A stretch of 64,000 nucleotides of DNA from Pseudomonadota bacterium (GTDB lineage: Bacteria > Pseudomonadota > Alphaproteobacteria > Rhizobiales > Devosiaceae). The translations under genes and the position numbers were made by a program. Within the stretch, counting starts at the first letter, position 1; every line of letters starts with the position of its first letter. The stretch covers positions 37,967-101,966 of the forward strand of contig JAEWGT010000004.1 of assembly GCA_023388175.1 (NCBI GenBank), read 5' to 3'. This document shows positions 55,736 through 63,635 of this stretch, in pieces. The notes beneath the pieces are model-generated. The model worked only from the letters and a program-made list of their open reading frames with translations, was not told the origin of the DNA and made no database searches.

Positions 55736-56350
55736 CTACGTGTCGGTGAACCGAGGCAACTGGTCGTCGAAATCTTTTACGCCCAAGAATGTCGCCAATG
55801 CCATGAGGGCCGGGACGAGTTCTGCCTGCATGGGCCGCAGATCAGGCCCGATCCCCGGCGACAGGCTATCGACGCCGTGCTCCCCGATATCGGCATAGGC
55901 GACTTCGAGGACATGCCGGTCTGCATCCAGCAGGACGAAGACGGGGAGCGGTTCGTCCCGCTTCGCGTTTTGACGCCAGCCGCAATAGAGGGTGGTGCAG
56001 TCATATCGCATCGAAACCCTACCGAACGCTCGACGGACGCGTTGGGCCACGGACCAGTCGGTTACCTGATACCAGACCAGTGCTCCCGCCCTAAGAAGGG
56101 GCGTCATGCCGGTGCAAGGCACACGCCCTCCCGCCAGCACGCGGAAGAGGATGATGTCGGCCATCTCGCCGGTGACCGAACGAAGCTGGTTCCAACGGTA
56201 TCTTGCCACGGAGCGAAGGGTCCAGGCGACCACCACCGCCCGGTCGGCTACCGTCAGTCGGTTCTCGAACAGCACCGTCTCGAACAATGGCCGCGTGAAC
56301 AGGGCTCGATCCAGCCGCCGCCCGAGGGGTTCGCGATGTTTGTTTGCCAT
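55736..56350 (-). CDS. Unrecognised 204-residue protein
   Basis: An intracellular protein with no signal peptide and no family I can name. The N-terminal half is Arg-rich and helical, and the C-terminal half (VFVLLDADRHVLEVAYADIGEHGVDSL) looks alpha/beta. The frame stays open upstream of the ATG without a clear start. The gene may therefore be longer, or joined by frameshift to the winged-HTH gene 113 bp upstream on the same strand. It converges on the ImmA gene. Confidence 0.5.
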   Translation of the reverse strand: MANKHREPLGRRLDRALFTRPLFETVLFENRLTVADRAVVVAWTLRSVARYRWNQLRSVTGEMADIILFRVLAGGRVPCTGMTPLLRAGALVWYQVTDWSVAQRVRRAFGRVSMRYDCTTLYCGWRQNAKRDEPLPVFVLLDADRHVLEVAYADIGEHGVDSLSPGIGPDLRPMQAELVPALMALATFLGVKDFDDQLPRFTDT

Positions 56351-56463
56351 CCCGCCAATACGGTCTGCGAATCGGTCGCGGGCAAGCCGCCTCGACCGGG
56401 ATCCACAGGCTTCCGCAGCGGGGACGCTCCACGTGGCCGACGCAAGCCGAGATCGCCGACTCT

Positions 56464-56871
56464 TCAGAACCGCGGGGGTGTCCGCGACCTTTTGAATGCG
56501 CCCTGCTTGCGCTGGTGATCGAGGTGGTCGACCAGCTGGGTGATCTCGTGCCGAAGCCGGTCCTGGTCCGTCTCTTCATCCTGCGCGATCTCGATAAGCA
56601 TGCTCGCGAGAACGGCGGCGCCGCCGAAGTTGCGACCCTTGCCACTGGGTCTCTGGGTCCGACGCTTGTTGCCGTCGACCTCCACCGGGCCGAGGACGTT
56701 GGCGATGCGGATCATGGCGTTCCTGATACGCGTGCTGCTGGCGCCGGTCTGCTGCTTGAGCGCAGTGGTGGGAAAGACGGCTTCGTCTCCGTGGACCAAT
56801 GCCCCCAGACGAGCCAAGACCAAAAGGTCTCCCAAAGTTACATCCGGCTCGAAAGCCACTCGACGAGGCAT
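56464..56871 (-). CDS. Small winged-HTH protein (LysR-like DNA-binding domain only)
   Basis: About 135 residues. The middle (LGDLLVLARLGALV...FPTTALKQQTGASSTRIRNAMIRIANVLG...RPSGKGRNFGGAA) resembles the winged-HTH of LysR-type regulators, with the recognition helix at STRIRNAMIRI. No effector-binding domain follows, only a charged helical tail. The start is taken at MPRRVAFEP (56871), though an ATG at 56898 is also in frame. It probably pairs with the unrecognised downstream gene. Confidence 0.55.
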   Translation of the reverse strand: MPRRVAFEPDVTLGDLLVLARLGALVHGDEAVFPTTALKQQTGASSTRIRNAMIRIANVLGPVEVDGNKRRTQRPSGKGRNFGGAAVLASMLIEIAQDEETDQDRLRHEITQLVDHLDHQRKQGAFKRSRTPPRF

Positions 56872-56898
56872 CCCATGTCTCCGAAGGTGCCTCGTCAT

Positions 56899-57273
56899 TG
56901 TGCATTCGGCATCTTGCGAAAGGGTTTAACCCCAAGTTGCCATCAATCGGGACATAGTGATGGTTACAACACCTCTAATGACGTCGACTCGACATCATCG
57001 GACCTGAAGTGGCGGCTAAATGCCATCGCAACTCTATTTGCGACCTCGTTCCACCATCGAAAGCAACTGGTTGGTGGTTAGCACCCATCATTCCAGGCGG
57101 GAAAGCCTTGATCCCCCATCATAATGGTGGCGATCATGGGCAAGGTTGCAGCGACGGCTGTCGGATCAGCGTTCACTCTCCTCTTACCATCCTCGTCCGC
57201 AGGGGTATTGACCTTCCAATGATGGGAAGGTGCAGAAAGGAAGCACGACAGCAATTCGACAAGGAGCAAACCT
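56899..57273. other. Intergenic region with copper-type operator
   Basis: These 375 bp contain no gene I can support. They hold the MerR-type operator at 57208-57231 and the ribosome site AAGGAG of the downstream operon. The part left of 57120 has lower GC content and no recognisable structure. Confidence 0.5.
57208..57231 (+). promoter_or_regulatory. CueR/HmrR-like operator-promoter
   Basis: A TTGACC -35 box overlaps the inverted repeat ACCTTCC-AATGATG-GGAAGGT, closely matching the copper-responsive MerR-family operator that sits between a -35 and a widely spaced -10. The -10 is weak (CAGAAA or AGAAAG at 19-20 bp). No MerR-type regulator gene is seen nearby, so a distant regulator would be needed. 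Confidence 0.6.
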
Positions 57274-58059
57274 ATGTCCACCGTGGTGGCCAACGCCGGC
57301 AAGAAGGCGGTTATCCATCGTATGGTGATGCCGAGCCACACCTGCCCCTATGGTCTCAAGGCCGTGGATCTGCTGAAGCGGTCCGGTTACGAGGTCGAGG
57401 ATCACCACCTTACCACCCGCGAAGAAACCGACGCATTCAAGACCGAGCACGACGTCAAGACGACACCTCAGGTGTTCGTCGATGGCAGGCGGATCGGCGG
57501 CTACGACGACACCCGCCGCTTCCTGGGCAAGACGGTCGCGGATCCCAAGGCGACTACGTATCGGCCCGTGGCGGTGCTGTTCGCCATGACCGCCCTCACC
57601 GCCATGGCAGCGAGCTTTGCGGTGAGCGGCAACCCTCTCACCCTCCGGGCGCTGGAATGGTTCATCAGCTTCTCGATGGTGGTCCTGGCGCTGCTCAAGC
57701 TCCAGAACGTCGAGACCTTCGCGACCATGTTCCTTAACTACGACCTGCTGGCCAAGCGCTGGGTGCCCTACAGCTACATCTACCCCTATGCCGAAGGTCT
57801 TGCGGGCATCCTGATGGTGGCCGGAGCGCTAACCTGGCTTTCGGTGCCCGTGGCCCTCTTCATCGGGACGGTCGGGGCCGTTTCAGTGTTCAAGGCCGTC
57901 TACGTCGACAGGCGGGAGCTCAAGTGCGCCTGCGTTGGTGGGTCGAGCAACGTGCCTCTCGGGTTCGTTTCGCTCACCGAGAACCTGATGATGATCGCAA
58001 TGGCGGTCTGGATGGGGCTTTCCGCTCTCGGGATCATTCCCGCCGGGCACGCGATGTAA
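57274..58059 (+). CDS. Glutaredoxin-MauE fusion membrane protein
   Basis: A 261-residue fusion. Residues 1-90 are a glutaredoxin fold with a monothiol CPYG site (SHTCPYGLKAVDLLKRSGYEV) and TTPQVFVDGRRIGGYDD. Residues from about 100 on form a MauE/DoxX-like domain of four to five helices, with the cysteine motif LKCACVGGSSNVPLG. Such proteins occur in copper and mercury resistance clusters and are thought to move thiol redox power or metal across the membrane. It is first in an operon behind a CueR-like operator. Confidence 0.87.
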   Translation: MSTVVANAGKKAVIHRMVMPSHTCPYGLKAVDLLKRSGYEVEDHHLTTREETDAFKTEHDVKTTPQVFVDGRRIGGYDDTRRFLGKTVADPKATTYRPVAVLFAMTALTAMAASFAVSGNPLTLRALEWFISFSMVVLALLKLQNVETFATMFLNYDLLAKRWVPYSYIYPYAEGLAGILMVAGALTWLSVPVALFIGTVGAVSVFKAVYVDRRELKCACVGGSSNVPLGFVSLTENLMMIAMAVWMGLSALGIIPAGHAM

Positions 58060-58100
58060 CCTCAACGCACGCGAATTTCTTTGAACAACGGAGACGAACG

Positions 58101-58553
58101 ATGAAGCACACCATTATCGCCCTTGCCGTCCTCGGCATGTCGACATTGCCGTCATTGGCGCAGGATGCACATGCCGGTCACGGCACCGCTGCCGCACCTG
58201 TCGACATGCCATCGGTGGCCCGATTGCCCGAGATCTGCCTGTCCGCGGAAGCTCCTGCATCGGCACCGATGGAAATGGATCACGAGATGGACCAGCCACA
58301 TTCTGACCTGATGGCGGGAATGGACGAGAACAACCGGCTGATGATGCAGGCAGGCATGGTCGAGGACATCGACGTCGCTTTCGTTTGCGCCATGATCCCC
58401 CACCACCAGAGCGCCATCAACATGGCCAAGGCCCAGCTTGAACATGGCGACAATGCCTGGGCCAAGGAGATGGCGCAGAAGATCATCGACGCGCAGGAAT
58501 CAGAAATTGCCGAAATGCTGGGCTGGCTCTCGGGCGAAGGCGCTTCCGAATAG
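58101..58553 (+). CDS. DUF305 (CopM-like) secreted copper-binding protein
   Basis: An exported 150-residue protein (signal peptide ending LPSLAQ). The mature part has a His/Met-rich segment (MEMDHEMDQPH), the DUF305 core DVAFVCAMIPHHQSAINMAKAQL and a helix ending AEMLGWLSGEG. DUF305 members such as CopM bind copper in the periplasm. The start is the ATG at 58101 with GGAGACG upstream. It lies 41 bp after the glutaredoxin fusion and is probably in the same transcript. Confidence 0.88.
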   Translation: MKHTIIALAVLGMSTLPSLAQDAHAGHGTAAAPVDMPSVARLPEICLSAEAPASAPMEMDHEMDQPHSDLMAGMDENNRLMMQAGMVEDIDVAFVCAMIPHHQSAINMAKAQLEHGDNAWAKEMAQKIIDAQESEIAEMLGWLSGEGASE

Positions 58554-58624
58554 GCCTGCAAAACGATCGTGACGCTTGATCCCCATCGAACGCCGCCTCG
58601 CGAGGTCCTTGGGTTCGATGGCGG

Positions 58625-59206
58625 TCAATATGATTCGTCGTCGTCACCGCGGAGCAGGTCTTCCAGGCCGGAGTTCATCGCGAGAAACCCGCCGTCGTCC
58701 AGGCGATCAAGCGTCAGGAGCCCGGCGCGTTCGAAGATGATCCAGATCCGGCGCTCCGCCCGGGAGAGCCAAAGCTGTATGGACAGCAAACGCCTGCTCA
58801 TGAAGCGGCAGTCTTCCCCGTCCAAGTCGCCGGGCCACACCCCTTCATGGAACAGGCGGTGTACGAAGTAGTCGCGCTTGTCCTTGATCCACTTCAGGTA
58901 CCTGATGTCCTCCGCCGCGATGCCGTGTTTTTCCAGAACCTTGATGAGTGATCCCAGTGTAGAACCTTGAAGCGTGGCCCGTTTTGCCACGAACCGGTCC
59001 CACCGGTCGGCGTCTTCACCGAGCCTGTGCTGCACCTTGAGTCGGTCGCACATCTGCATGGCGCTGATCAGCATGTCCTCGAACTTGCCGACTGCCAAAT
59101 AAGTACCGGCCATCTCCTGGCAATAAAGAAATCGAGCCACGTCGTCCTCTGACATGGCGCCGATGATCTCGAGGAGCTGTTCCTTTGACAGTTCGGGACG
59201 AAACAC
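58625..59206 (-). CDS. HEPN-like protein of unknown function
   Basis: A 193-residue, all-helical protein. Residues 101-120 (IRYLKWIKDKRDYFVHRLFH) contain R111-x4-H116, the RxxxxH motif of HEPN-fold ribonucleases, set in the expected helix. A C-terminal acidic tail ends the chain. HEPN proteins are frequent in toxin-antitoxin and antiviral systems. The family-level call rests on this motif and on helical content only. It stands alone between the copper and arsenic operons on the opposite strand. Confidence 0.55.
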   Translation of the reverse strand: MFRPELSKEQLLEIIGAMSEDDVARFLYCQEMAGTYLAVGKFEDMLISAMQMCDRLKVQHRLGEDADRWDRFVAKRATLQGSTLGSLIKVLEKHGIAAEDIRYLKWIKDKRDYFVHRLFHEGVWPGDLDGEDCRFMSRRLLSIQLWLSRAERRIWIIFERAGLLTLDRLDDGGFLAMNSGLEDLLRGDDDESY

Positions 59207-59402
59207 CGCTGCTACTCCTCCGCGCGTCGGTCCCGCGTATGATCGCGCGAGTGACCCTTAGGCAATACCGGGTCGAGCCAACGCCTACTTGGCATGCTAA
59301 CAGGTTTGATCCTGCGCGGGGTCATGTCTCATCACACCGGCTGTTAGTTGTGGCAGTGCTGACGCTTCCACGCCCTGCACAAGACGCTGCAAAAACCTCA
59401 TC

Positions 59403-59430
59403 TTGACAGCGAATGATAAATCCATAATCT
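59403..59430 (+). promoter_or_regulatory. arsR promoter
   Basis: A consensus TTGACA at 59403-59408 and TAATCT at 59425-59430, 16-bp spacing, lie immediately before the arsR ATG at 59438. The inverted pair TCCATA (59421) and TATGGA (59437) spans the predicted start and is a candidate ArsR operator. Confidence 0.55.
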
Positions 59431-59437
59431 TCGATAT

Positions 59438-59794
59438 ATGGAATCAACACATGCGATCGAAGTCTTCGCTGCACTGTCGCAGTCGACCCGTCTGTATACC
59501 TTCCGCTTGCTCATGGAACACGAGCCTGAAGGACTGCCGGCAGGGGAAATCGCGCGCCGCCTAGAGGTGCCACAGAACACGATGTCGTCGCACCTGGGCG
59601 TACTAACCCGTGCCGGCCTGATCGAGTCCGAGCGTCACAGTCGTTCGATCGTTTATCGTGCCGTCGTTGATCGTGTTCGGGAGATTGCGAGCTTTCTGGT
59701 GCAAGACTGCTGCGGTGGTCGACCGGAGCTGTGCGAGCCGCTCGTCGCCGAGTTCACCCCTTGTTGCCCACCGAAGGAGTCGAGCCATGCCTGA
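59438..59794 (+). CDS. arsR: Arsenic-responsive repressor ArsR
   Basis: A 118-residue winged-HTH ArsR/SmtB repressor (LSQSTRLYTFRLLMEHEPEGLPAGEIARRLEVPQNTMSSHLGVLTRAGLI). Arsenite is probably bound at the C-terminal vicinal cysteine cluster in QDCCGGRPELC, of the type seen in Acidithiobacillus ArsR, with another Cys pair in TPCCPP. The predicted promoter places the transcript start at or next to the ATG, and no ribosome site is seen. It overlaps arsC by 8 bp. Confidence 0.93.
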   Translation: MESTHAIEVFAALSQSTRLYTFRLLMEHEPEGLPAGEIARRLEVPQNTMSSHLGVLTRAGLIESERHSRSIVYRAVVDRVREIASFLVQDCCGGRPELCEPLVAEFTPCCPPKESSHA

Positions 59795-60314
59795 CCGCGT
59801 CTACAATGTCCTGTTCCTCTGCACCGGCAATTCCGCCCGCTCGATCTTAGGCGAGGCGATCCTCAACCATGTCGGCCAAGGCCGTTTTCAGGCATACTCC
59901 GCGGGCTCGACGCCCAGGGGGTCGGTTCATCCAATGACGCTGGAGACGTTGACCAAGGTCGGCATTCCCACTCATGGCCTTCGCTCGAAGGCTTGGGATG
60001 AGTTCGCCGCCCCAAATGCACCCAAGATGGATTTCATCTTCACGGTCTGCGACAACGCTGCCGGCGAAGTCTGTCCGATCTGGCCCGGTCAGCCGATGAC
60101 CGCCCACTGGGGCATCGAAGACCCCGCCGCGGTTGACGGACCGGAGTTCAAGCAACGTGCCGGCTTCGATGATGCCATGCGCTATCTGCGCAACCGGATC
60201 GGCGCCTTCATCAACCTGCCGATCGCCAGCATCGACCGCATGGCGCTGAACTCGAAGCTTGAAGGCATTGGCGCCATGGACGGAACGACCACCAAGTCGT
60301 CCAAGGTCGCATGA
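59787..60314 (+). CDS. arsC: Arsenate reductase, low-molecular-weight phosphatase type
   Basis: Reduces arsenate to arsenite using thioredoxin-type chemistry. The phosphatase loop is LFLCTGNSARS (C12, CX5R). Further cysteines in FTVCDNAAGEVCPIWPGQP form the redox pair. The 175-residue protein starts at the ATG at 59787, inside the arsR end, with GGAG upstream. A second, unrelated arsenate reductase gene lies further along the same operon. Confidence 0.94.
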   Translation: MPDRVYNVLFLCTGNSARSILGEAILNHVGQGRFQAYSAGSTPRGSVHPMTLETLTKVGIPTHGLRSKAWDEFAAPNAPKMDFIFTVCDNAAGEVCPIWPGQPMTAHWGIEDPAAVDGPEFKQRAGFDDAMRYLRNRIGAFINLPIASIDRMALNSKLEGIGAMDGTTTKSSKVA

Positions 60315-60736
60315 TCAGCCCGACTCCCATACCGGGGAACGATCCGAAGTTCCTCGCCGCTCTCACCGAAGCAAAGCTTCCTACCGACGATGTTGGTGAA
60401 CCTGACCGGTCGTTCTTCAGATTCGAGCAGGACGGTCGACTCCTCGGTTTCGGCGGCTTCGAGCTCTACCGCGAGGACGCCCTTCTTCGATCCGTTGTCG
60501 TGCCGCAGGAAAGCCGGGGCACTGGCGCCGGGCGTACAGTAGCCGAGGGCATGCTTCGTGAGATCTCCAATGCCGGCGGCACGCGAGCGTACCTGCTGAC
60601 CACCACGGCAGCCGACTTCTTCAAGCATCTTGGCTTCGAGGTCATCGACCGTGAGGACGCACCTTCCGCGATCCTCAGGACACGTCAGGCCTCTTCCATC
60701 TGCTCATCCGCGTTGATGCTGTTCCGCGCCATCTAG
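60311..60736 (+). CDS. arsN2: ArsN2-like GNAT acetyltransferase
   Basis: A 141-residue acetyltransferase. The acetyl-CoA site is LLRSVVVPQESRGTGAGRTVAEGML, and TTTAADFFKHLGFEVIDREDAPSAILRTRQASSICSSALML is the typical end of ArsN2. ArsN-type enzymes N-acetylate arsenic-containing compounds and arsinothricin-like antibiotics. The start overlaps the arsC stop by 4 bp, and acr3 follows after 7 bp. Confidence 0.9.
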   Translation: MISPTPIPGNDPKFLAALTEAKLPTDDVGEPDRSFFRFEQDGRLLGFGGFELYREDALLRSVVVPQESRGTGAGRTVAEGMLREISNAGGTRAYLLTTTAADFFKHLGFEVIDREDAPSAILRTRQASSICSSALMLFRAI

Positions 60737-60743
60737 GTTTCCC

Positions 60744-61805
60744 ATGTCCATCTTCGAACGCTACCTGACCATTTGGGTCGCCATCTGCATCGTCGTTGGC
60801 ATCGCCGCCGGCCACTTCTTCCCTGCCGTCTTCCAGGGTCTGGGATCCTTTGAGTACGCTCAGGTCAACATCCCTATGGCAGTGCTCATCTGGCTGATGG
60901 TCGTGCCCATGCTGGTCCGCATCGACTTCATGAGCCTGCGGCAGGTCGGTTCCTACTGGCGCGGCATCGGCGTCACCGTCTTCATCAACTGGGCGATCAA
61001 GCCCTTCTCGATGGCGCTGCTGGGGTGGCTCTTCATCGGTTGGCTGTTTCGCCCGATGCTGCCGGAGATGCAGATCGACAGCTACATCGCCGGCCTGATC
61101 ATCCTGGCCGCGGCACCGTGCACCGCCATGGTGTTTGTCTGGTCCAACCTGGTCAGGGGCGAACCGCACTTCACCCTTTCTCAAGTCGCCCTGAACGACG
61201 CCATCATGGTCGTCGCCTTTGCCCCAATCGTCGGCCTACTGCTAGGGCTATCGGCGATAACCGTTCCCTGGGACACGCTGCTGCTGTCGGTCGGCCTCTA
61301 TATCGTCGTGCCCGTCATCGCCGCCCAGCTCTATCGTCGTTGGCTGCTTGCCAATGGCGGCATCGACGCCATTAACCGGGTGCTGGCCGTCCTGCAGCCG
61401 ATTTCGATCGCGGCGCTGCTGTTAACACTTGTCATGCTCTTCGGCTTCCAGGGCGAGCAGATCATCGCTCAGCCCACAGTAATTCTCCTTCTGGCTGTGC
61501 CGATCCTGATCCAAGTTTACCTGAACTCCGGACTGGCCTACTTCCTGAACAGGGTCTCCGGGGAGCAACACTGCGTCGCCGGGCCCTCCGCCCTGATCGG
61601 CGCCTCGAACTTCTTCGAGCTCGCCGTTGCCGCCGCAATCGCCCTGTTTGGCTTCAACTCGGGAGCAGCGTTGGCCACCGTCGTCGGCGTGCTGGTCGAA
61701 GTGCCGGTCATGCTGTCGGTGGTCTGGATCGTGAACCGCAGCAAGGGCTGGTACGAACGTAGCGCAGCCGTCCGTCACAACACTGAAACGAGGGCCGCCG
61801 AATGA
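60744..61805 (+). CDS. arsB: Arsenite efflux permease ACR3
   Basis: A 353-residue, ten-helix carrier of the bile/arsenite/riboflavin transporter superfamily. It exports arsenite using the proton gradient. Typical segments are YLTIWVAICIVVGIAAGHFFP, VNIPMAVLIWLMVVPMLVRIDF and AAPCTAMVFVWSNLVRGEPHFT with the essential cysteine in APCTAMVFVWS. Often labelled arsB or acr3. It overlaps the next gene by 4 bp. Confidence 0.96.
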   Translation: MSIFERYLTIWVAICIVVGIAAGHFFPAVFQGLGSFEYAQVNIPMAVLIWLMVVPMLVRIDFMSLRQVGSYWRGIGVTVFINWAIKPFSMALLGWLFIGWLFRPMLPEMQIDSYIAGLIILAAAPCTAMVFVWSNLVRGEPHFTLSQVALNDAIMVVAFAPIVGLLLGLSAITVPWDTLLLSVGLYIVVPVIAAQLYRRWLLANGGIDAINRVLAVLQPISIAALLLTLVMLFGFQGEQIIAQPTVILLLAVPILIQVYLNSGLAYFLNRVSGEQHCVAGPSALIGASNFFELAVAAAIALFGFNSGAALATVVGVLVEVPVMLSVVWIVNRSKGWYERSAAVRHNTETRAAE

Positions 61806-62224
61806 GCATCACTATCTACCACAATCCCGACTGCGGCACGTCTCGCAACACGCTTGCGATGATCCGGCAGTCTGGTGTCGAGCCCACCGTCATCGAATAC
61901 CTCAAGACCCCGCCCAGCCGCGAACGGATCGTCGAGCTGGTCTCCGCTGCCGGCATTTCCCTGCGCGATGCGATCCGCAAGAAGGATACGCCTTTCGACA
62001 AACTCGGCCTTGCCGATCCGGCCAAGACCGACGACGACCTGCTCGATGCCATAGAAGCGCACCCGATCCTGCTCAACCGTCCGCTCGTGGAGACCCCGGT
62101 GGGCACCCGGCTCTGCCGGCCATCCGAAGTCGTGCTCGACATTCTGGAGAACCCCGATATCGGGCCGTTCATCAAGGAAGACGGCGAAGTCATCATCAAT
62201 GCCGAAGGGAAGCGGCTTGTCTGA
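61802..62224 (+). CDS. arsC: Arsenate reductase, glutaredoxin-dependent ArsC
   Basis: A 140-residue ArsC/Spx-fold enzyme: YHNPDCGTSRNTLAMI with catalytic C11 and basic R15, then a conserved LNRPLVETPVGTRLCRPSEVVLDIL. It reduces arsenate with glutathione and glutaredoxin, a family unrelated to the phosphatase-type ArsC upstream. It overlaps the acr3 stop by 4 bp and the arsH frame at its own 3' end. Confidence 0.96.
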   Translation: MSITIYHNPDCGTSRNTLAMIRQSGVEPTVIEYLKTPPSRERIVELVSAAGISLRDAIRKKDTPFDKLGLADPAKTDDDLLDAIEAHPILLNRPLVETPVGTRLCRPSEVVLDILENPDIGPFIKEDGEVIINAEGKRLV

Positions 62225-62924
62225 TTTGCCCAACGTCCTGTCTGCAGCCTTCCAGGTTCCCGATTTCGGCCAGCTCGTCGCTCCTGCCCTCGACCACAAA
62301 CCACGCATTCTGATGCTCTACGGCTCGCTCCGAGAGCGCTCCTATTCCCGGTTACTGACCTTCGAGGCGCAACGGCTGCTTGAGGCCTTCGGCGCCGAGG
62401 TCCGCATCTTCCATGCCAATGGGCTGCCGTTGCCGAACGACGCCCCCGACACCCACCCGAAGGTTCAGGAGCTGCGCGAGGCCATGCTGTGGTCGGAAGG
62501 CCAAGTGTGGACATCGCCGGAACGCCATGGTGCGATGAGCGCGGTGTTGAAGTCGCAGATCGACTGGATACCGCTTCCTGGCGGCGCCATTCGGCCCACG
62601 CAGGGTCGGACTCTGGCGGTCATGCAGGTGTCGGGTGGGTCCCAGTCCTTCAACGCCGTCAACCAGATGCGCATTCTCGGACGCTGGATGCGGATGGTGA
62701 CCATCCCCAACCAGTCCTCGGTGGCGAAGGCCTTCCAGGAGTTTGACGAAGACGGTCGCATGAAACCGTCATCCTACTACGATAGGGTCGTCGACGTAAT
62801 GGAAGAGCTGGTGAAGTTCACGCTGATCAACCGCGGCGTATCCGGCTACCTGACCTCCCGCTACAGCGAGCGCAAGGAAGCGGCAGCCAAACTCGAGGAG
62901 CGGGTCGGCCTCAAGTCGATCTAG
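62199..62924 (+). CDS. arsH: Organoarsenical oxidase ArsH
   Basis: An NADPH-dependent FMN reductase that oxidises trivalent organoarsenicals. The flavodoxin-like core has MLYGSLRERSYSRLL, and TSPERHGAMSAVLKSQIDWIPL and MQVSGGSQSFNAVNQMRILGRWMRM are characteristic of ArsH. The ATG at 62199 overlaps the arsC end by 26 bp. A TTG at 62217 with GAAGGGA just upstream gives MSDLPNVLSAAF, and may be the true start. Confidence 0.94.
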   Translation: MPKGSGLSDLPNVLSAAFQVPDFGQLVAPALDHKPRILMLYGSLRERSYSRLLTFEAQRLLEAFGAEVRIFHANGLPLPNDAPDTHPKVQELREAMLWSEGQVWTSPERHGAMSAVLKSQIDWIPLPGGAIRPTQGRTLAVMQVSGGSQSFNAVNQMRILGRWMRMVTIPNQSSVAKAFQEFDEDGRMKPSSYYDRVVDVMEELVKFTLINRGVSGYLTSRYSERKEAAAKLEERVGLKSI

Positions 62925-62930
62925 GATACG

Positions 62931-63522
62931 ATGGCCGATACCCACTCCAATGCCGACGCCATCTGGCTCGGCGTCACCCAGATCATCGGGTACGGCACCC
63001 TCTATTACAGCTTCAGCATCCTTGCCCCGAACGTCGCCGGCGACCTGCAAGCACCGGTGGAGTGGATCTTCGGCTGCATCTCCCTCGCACTGCTCGCCGG
63101 CGGGCTCGTCTCGCCCTGGGCAGGCGGGCTAGCAGATCGGGTCGGTGCAGGCAGGGTTATGTCGATAGGCTCGATTGGTGCTGCCGCAGCGCTTGCGGCG
63201 GGCTGGCGGGGAACGCCATGGCCTTCCTGACTAGCGTGATCCTTGTCGAATTGGCGTAGGCCTTCGTGCACTATTCCACGGCGTTCGGGTTCCTCGCCCA
63301 GACAACGGGCTCCGCGCGCAGCGCAGCATTACTCACCTCACGCTGATCGCAGGCTTTGCGTCGACGATCTTCTGGCCGCTAACCACCTGGCTGCTGCAAG
63401 CCATGGACTGGCACCGCATTGGCGCCATTCGCCTTGTCGGTCTCCCTCGGCACTATCGGACCGGAGCCATCGCTCTGGGTCTTGGCTGGCGCCGGCACCT
63501 GCTGCGTCGCGGTGTTCGCTGA
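62931..63522 (+). pseudogene. Decayed MFS transporter of the ars operon
   Basis: The first 90 or so residues are intact MFS (ILAPNVAGDLQAPVEWIFGCISLALLAGGLVSPWAGGLADRVGAG). The frame then shifts near 63200 (MAFLTSVILVELA, in-frame TAG at 63257-63259, AFVHYSTAFGFLAQTTG). It returns to the first frame near 63324 (RSITHLTLIAGFASTIFWPLTTWLLQAMDWH). A further loss of register follows, and the frame ends at a TGA near 63520. At least two frameshifts and a stop make it nonfunctional. Its place after arsH suggests an arsenic-linked efflux pump. Confidence 0.8.
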
Positions 63523-63635
63523 AGTGTGGCGTCGCTGCTGTCCGTCAAGATCAGTAATGCCAGCTCGTTAGTGCACAAAGATCACGTTCTGCAATTTACC
63601 TATCTCGCAACCGCTCTATAGATCTGGTCACGTCA

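Noticed and set aside
56091..56645. 184-codon minus-strand frame spanning the winged-HTH and unknown genes
   Set aside because: Ser/Arg/Pro-rich with no structure. It overlaps two more plausible frames on the same strand.
57124..57222. 32-residue plus-strand ORF resembling a signal peptide
   Set aside because: No ribosome site, and it runs into the CueR-like operator. More likely chance.
49494..57273. CD-NTase or ubiquitin-like gene for the conjugation operon
   Set aside because: I looked for a nucleotidyltransferase motif (GS...DxD) and for a small beta-grasp protein ending in GG on both strands. Neither is present.
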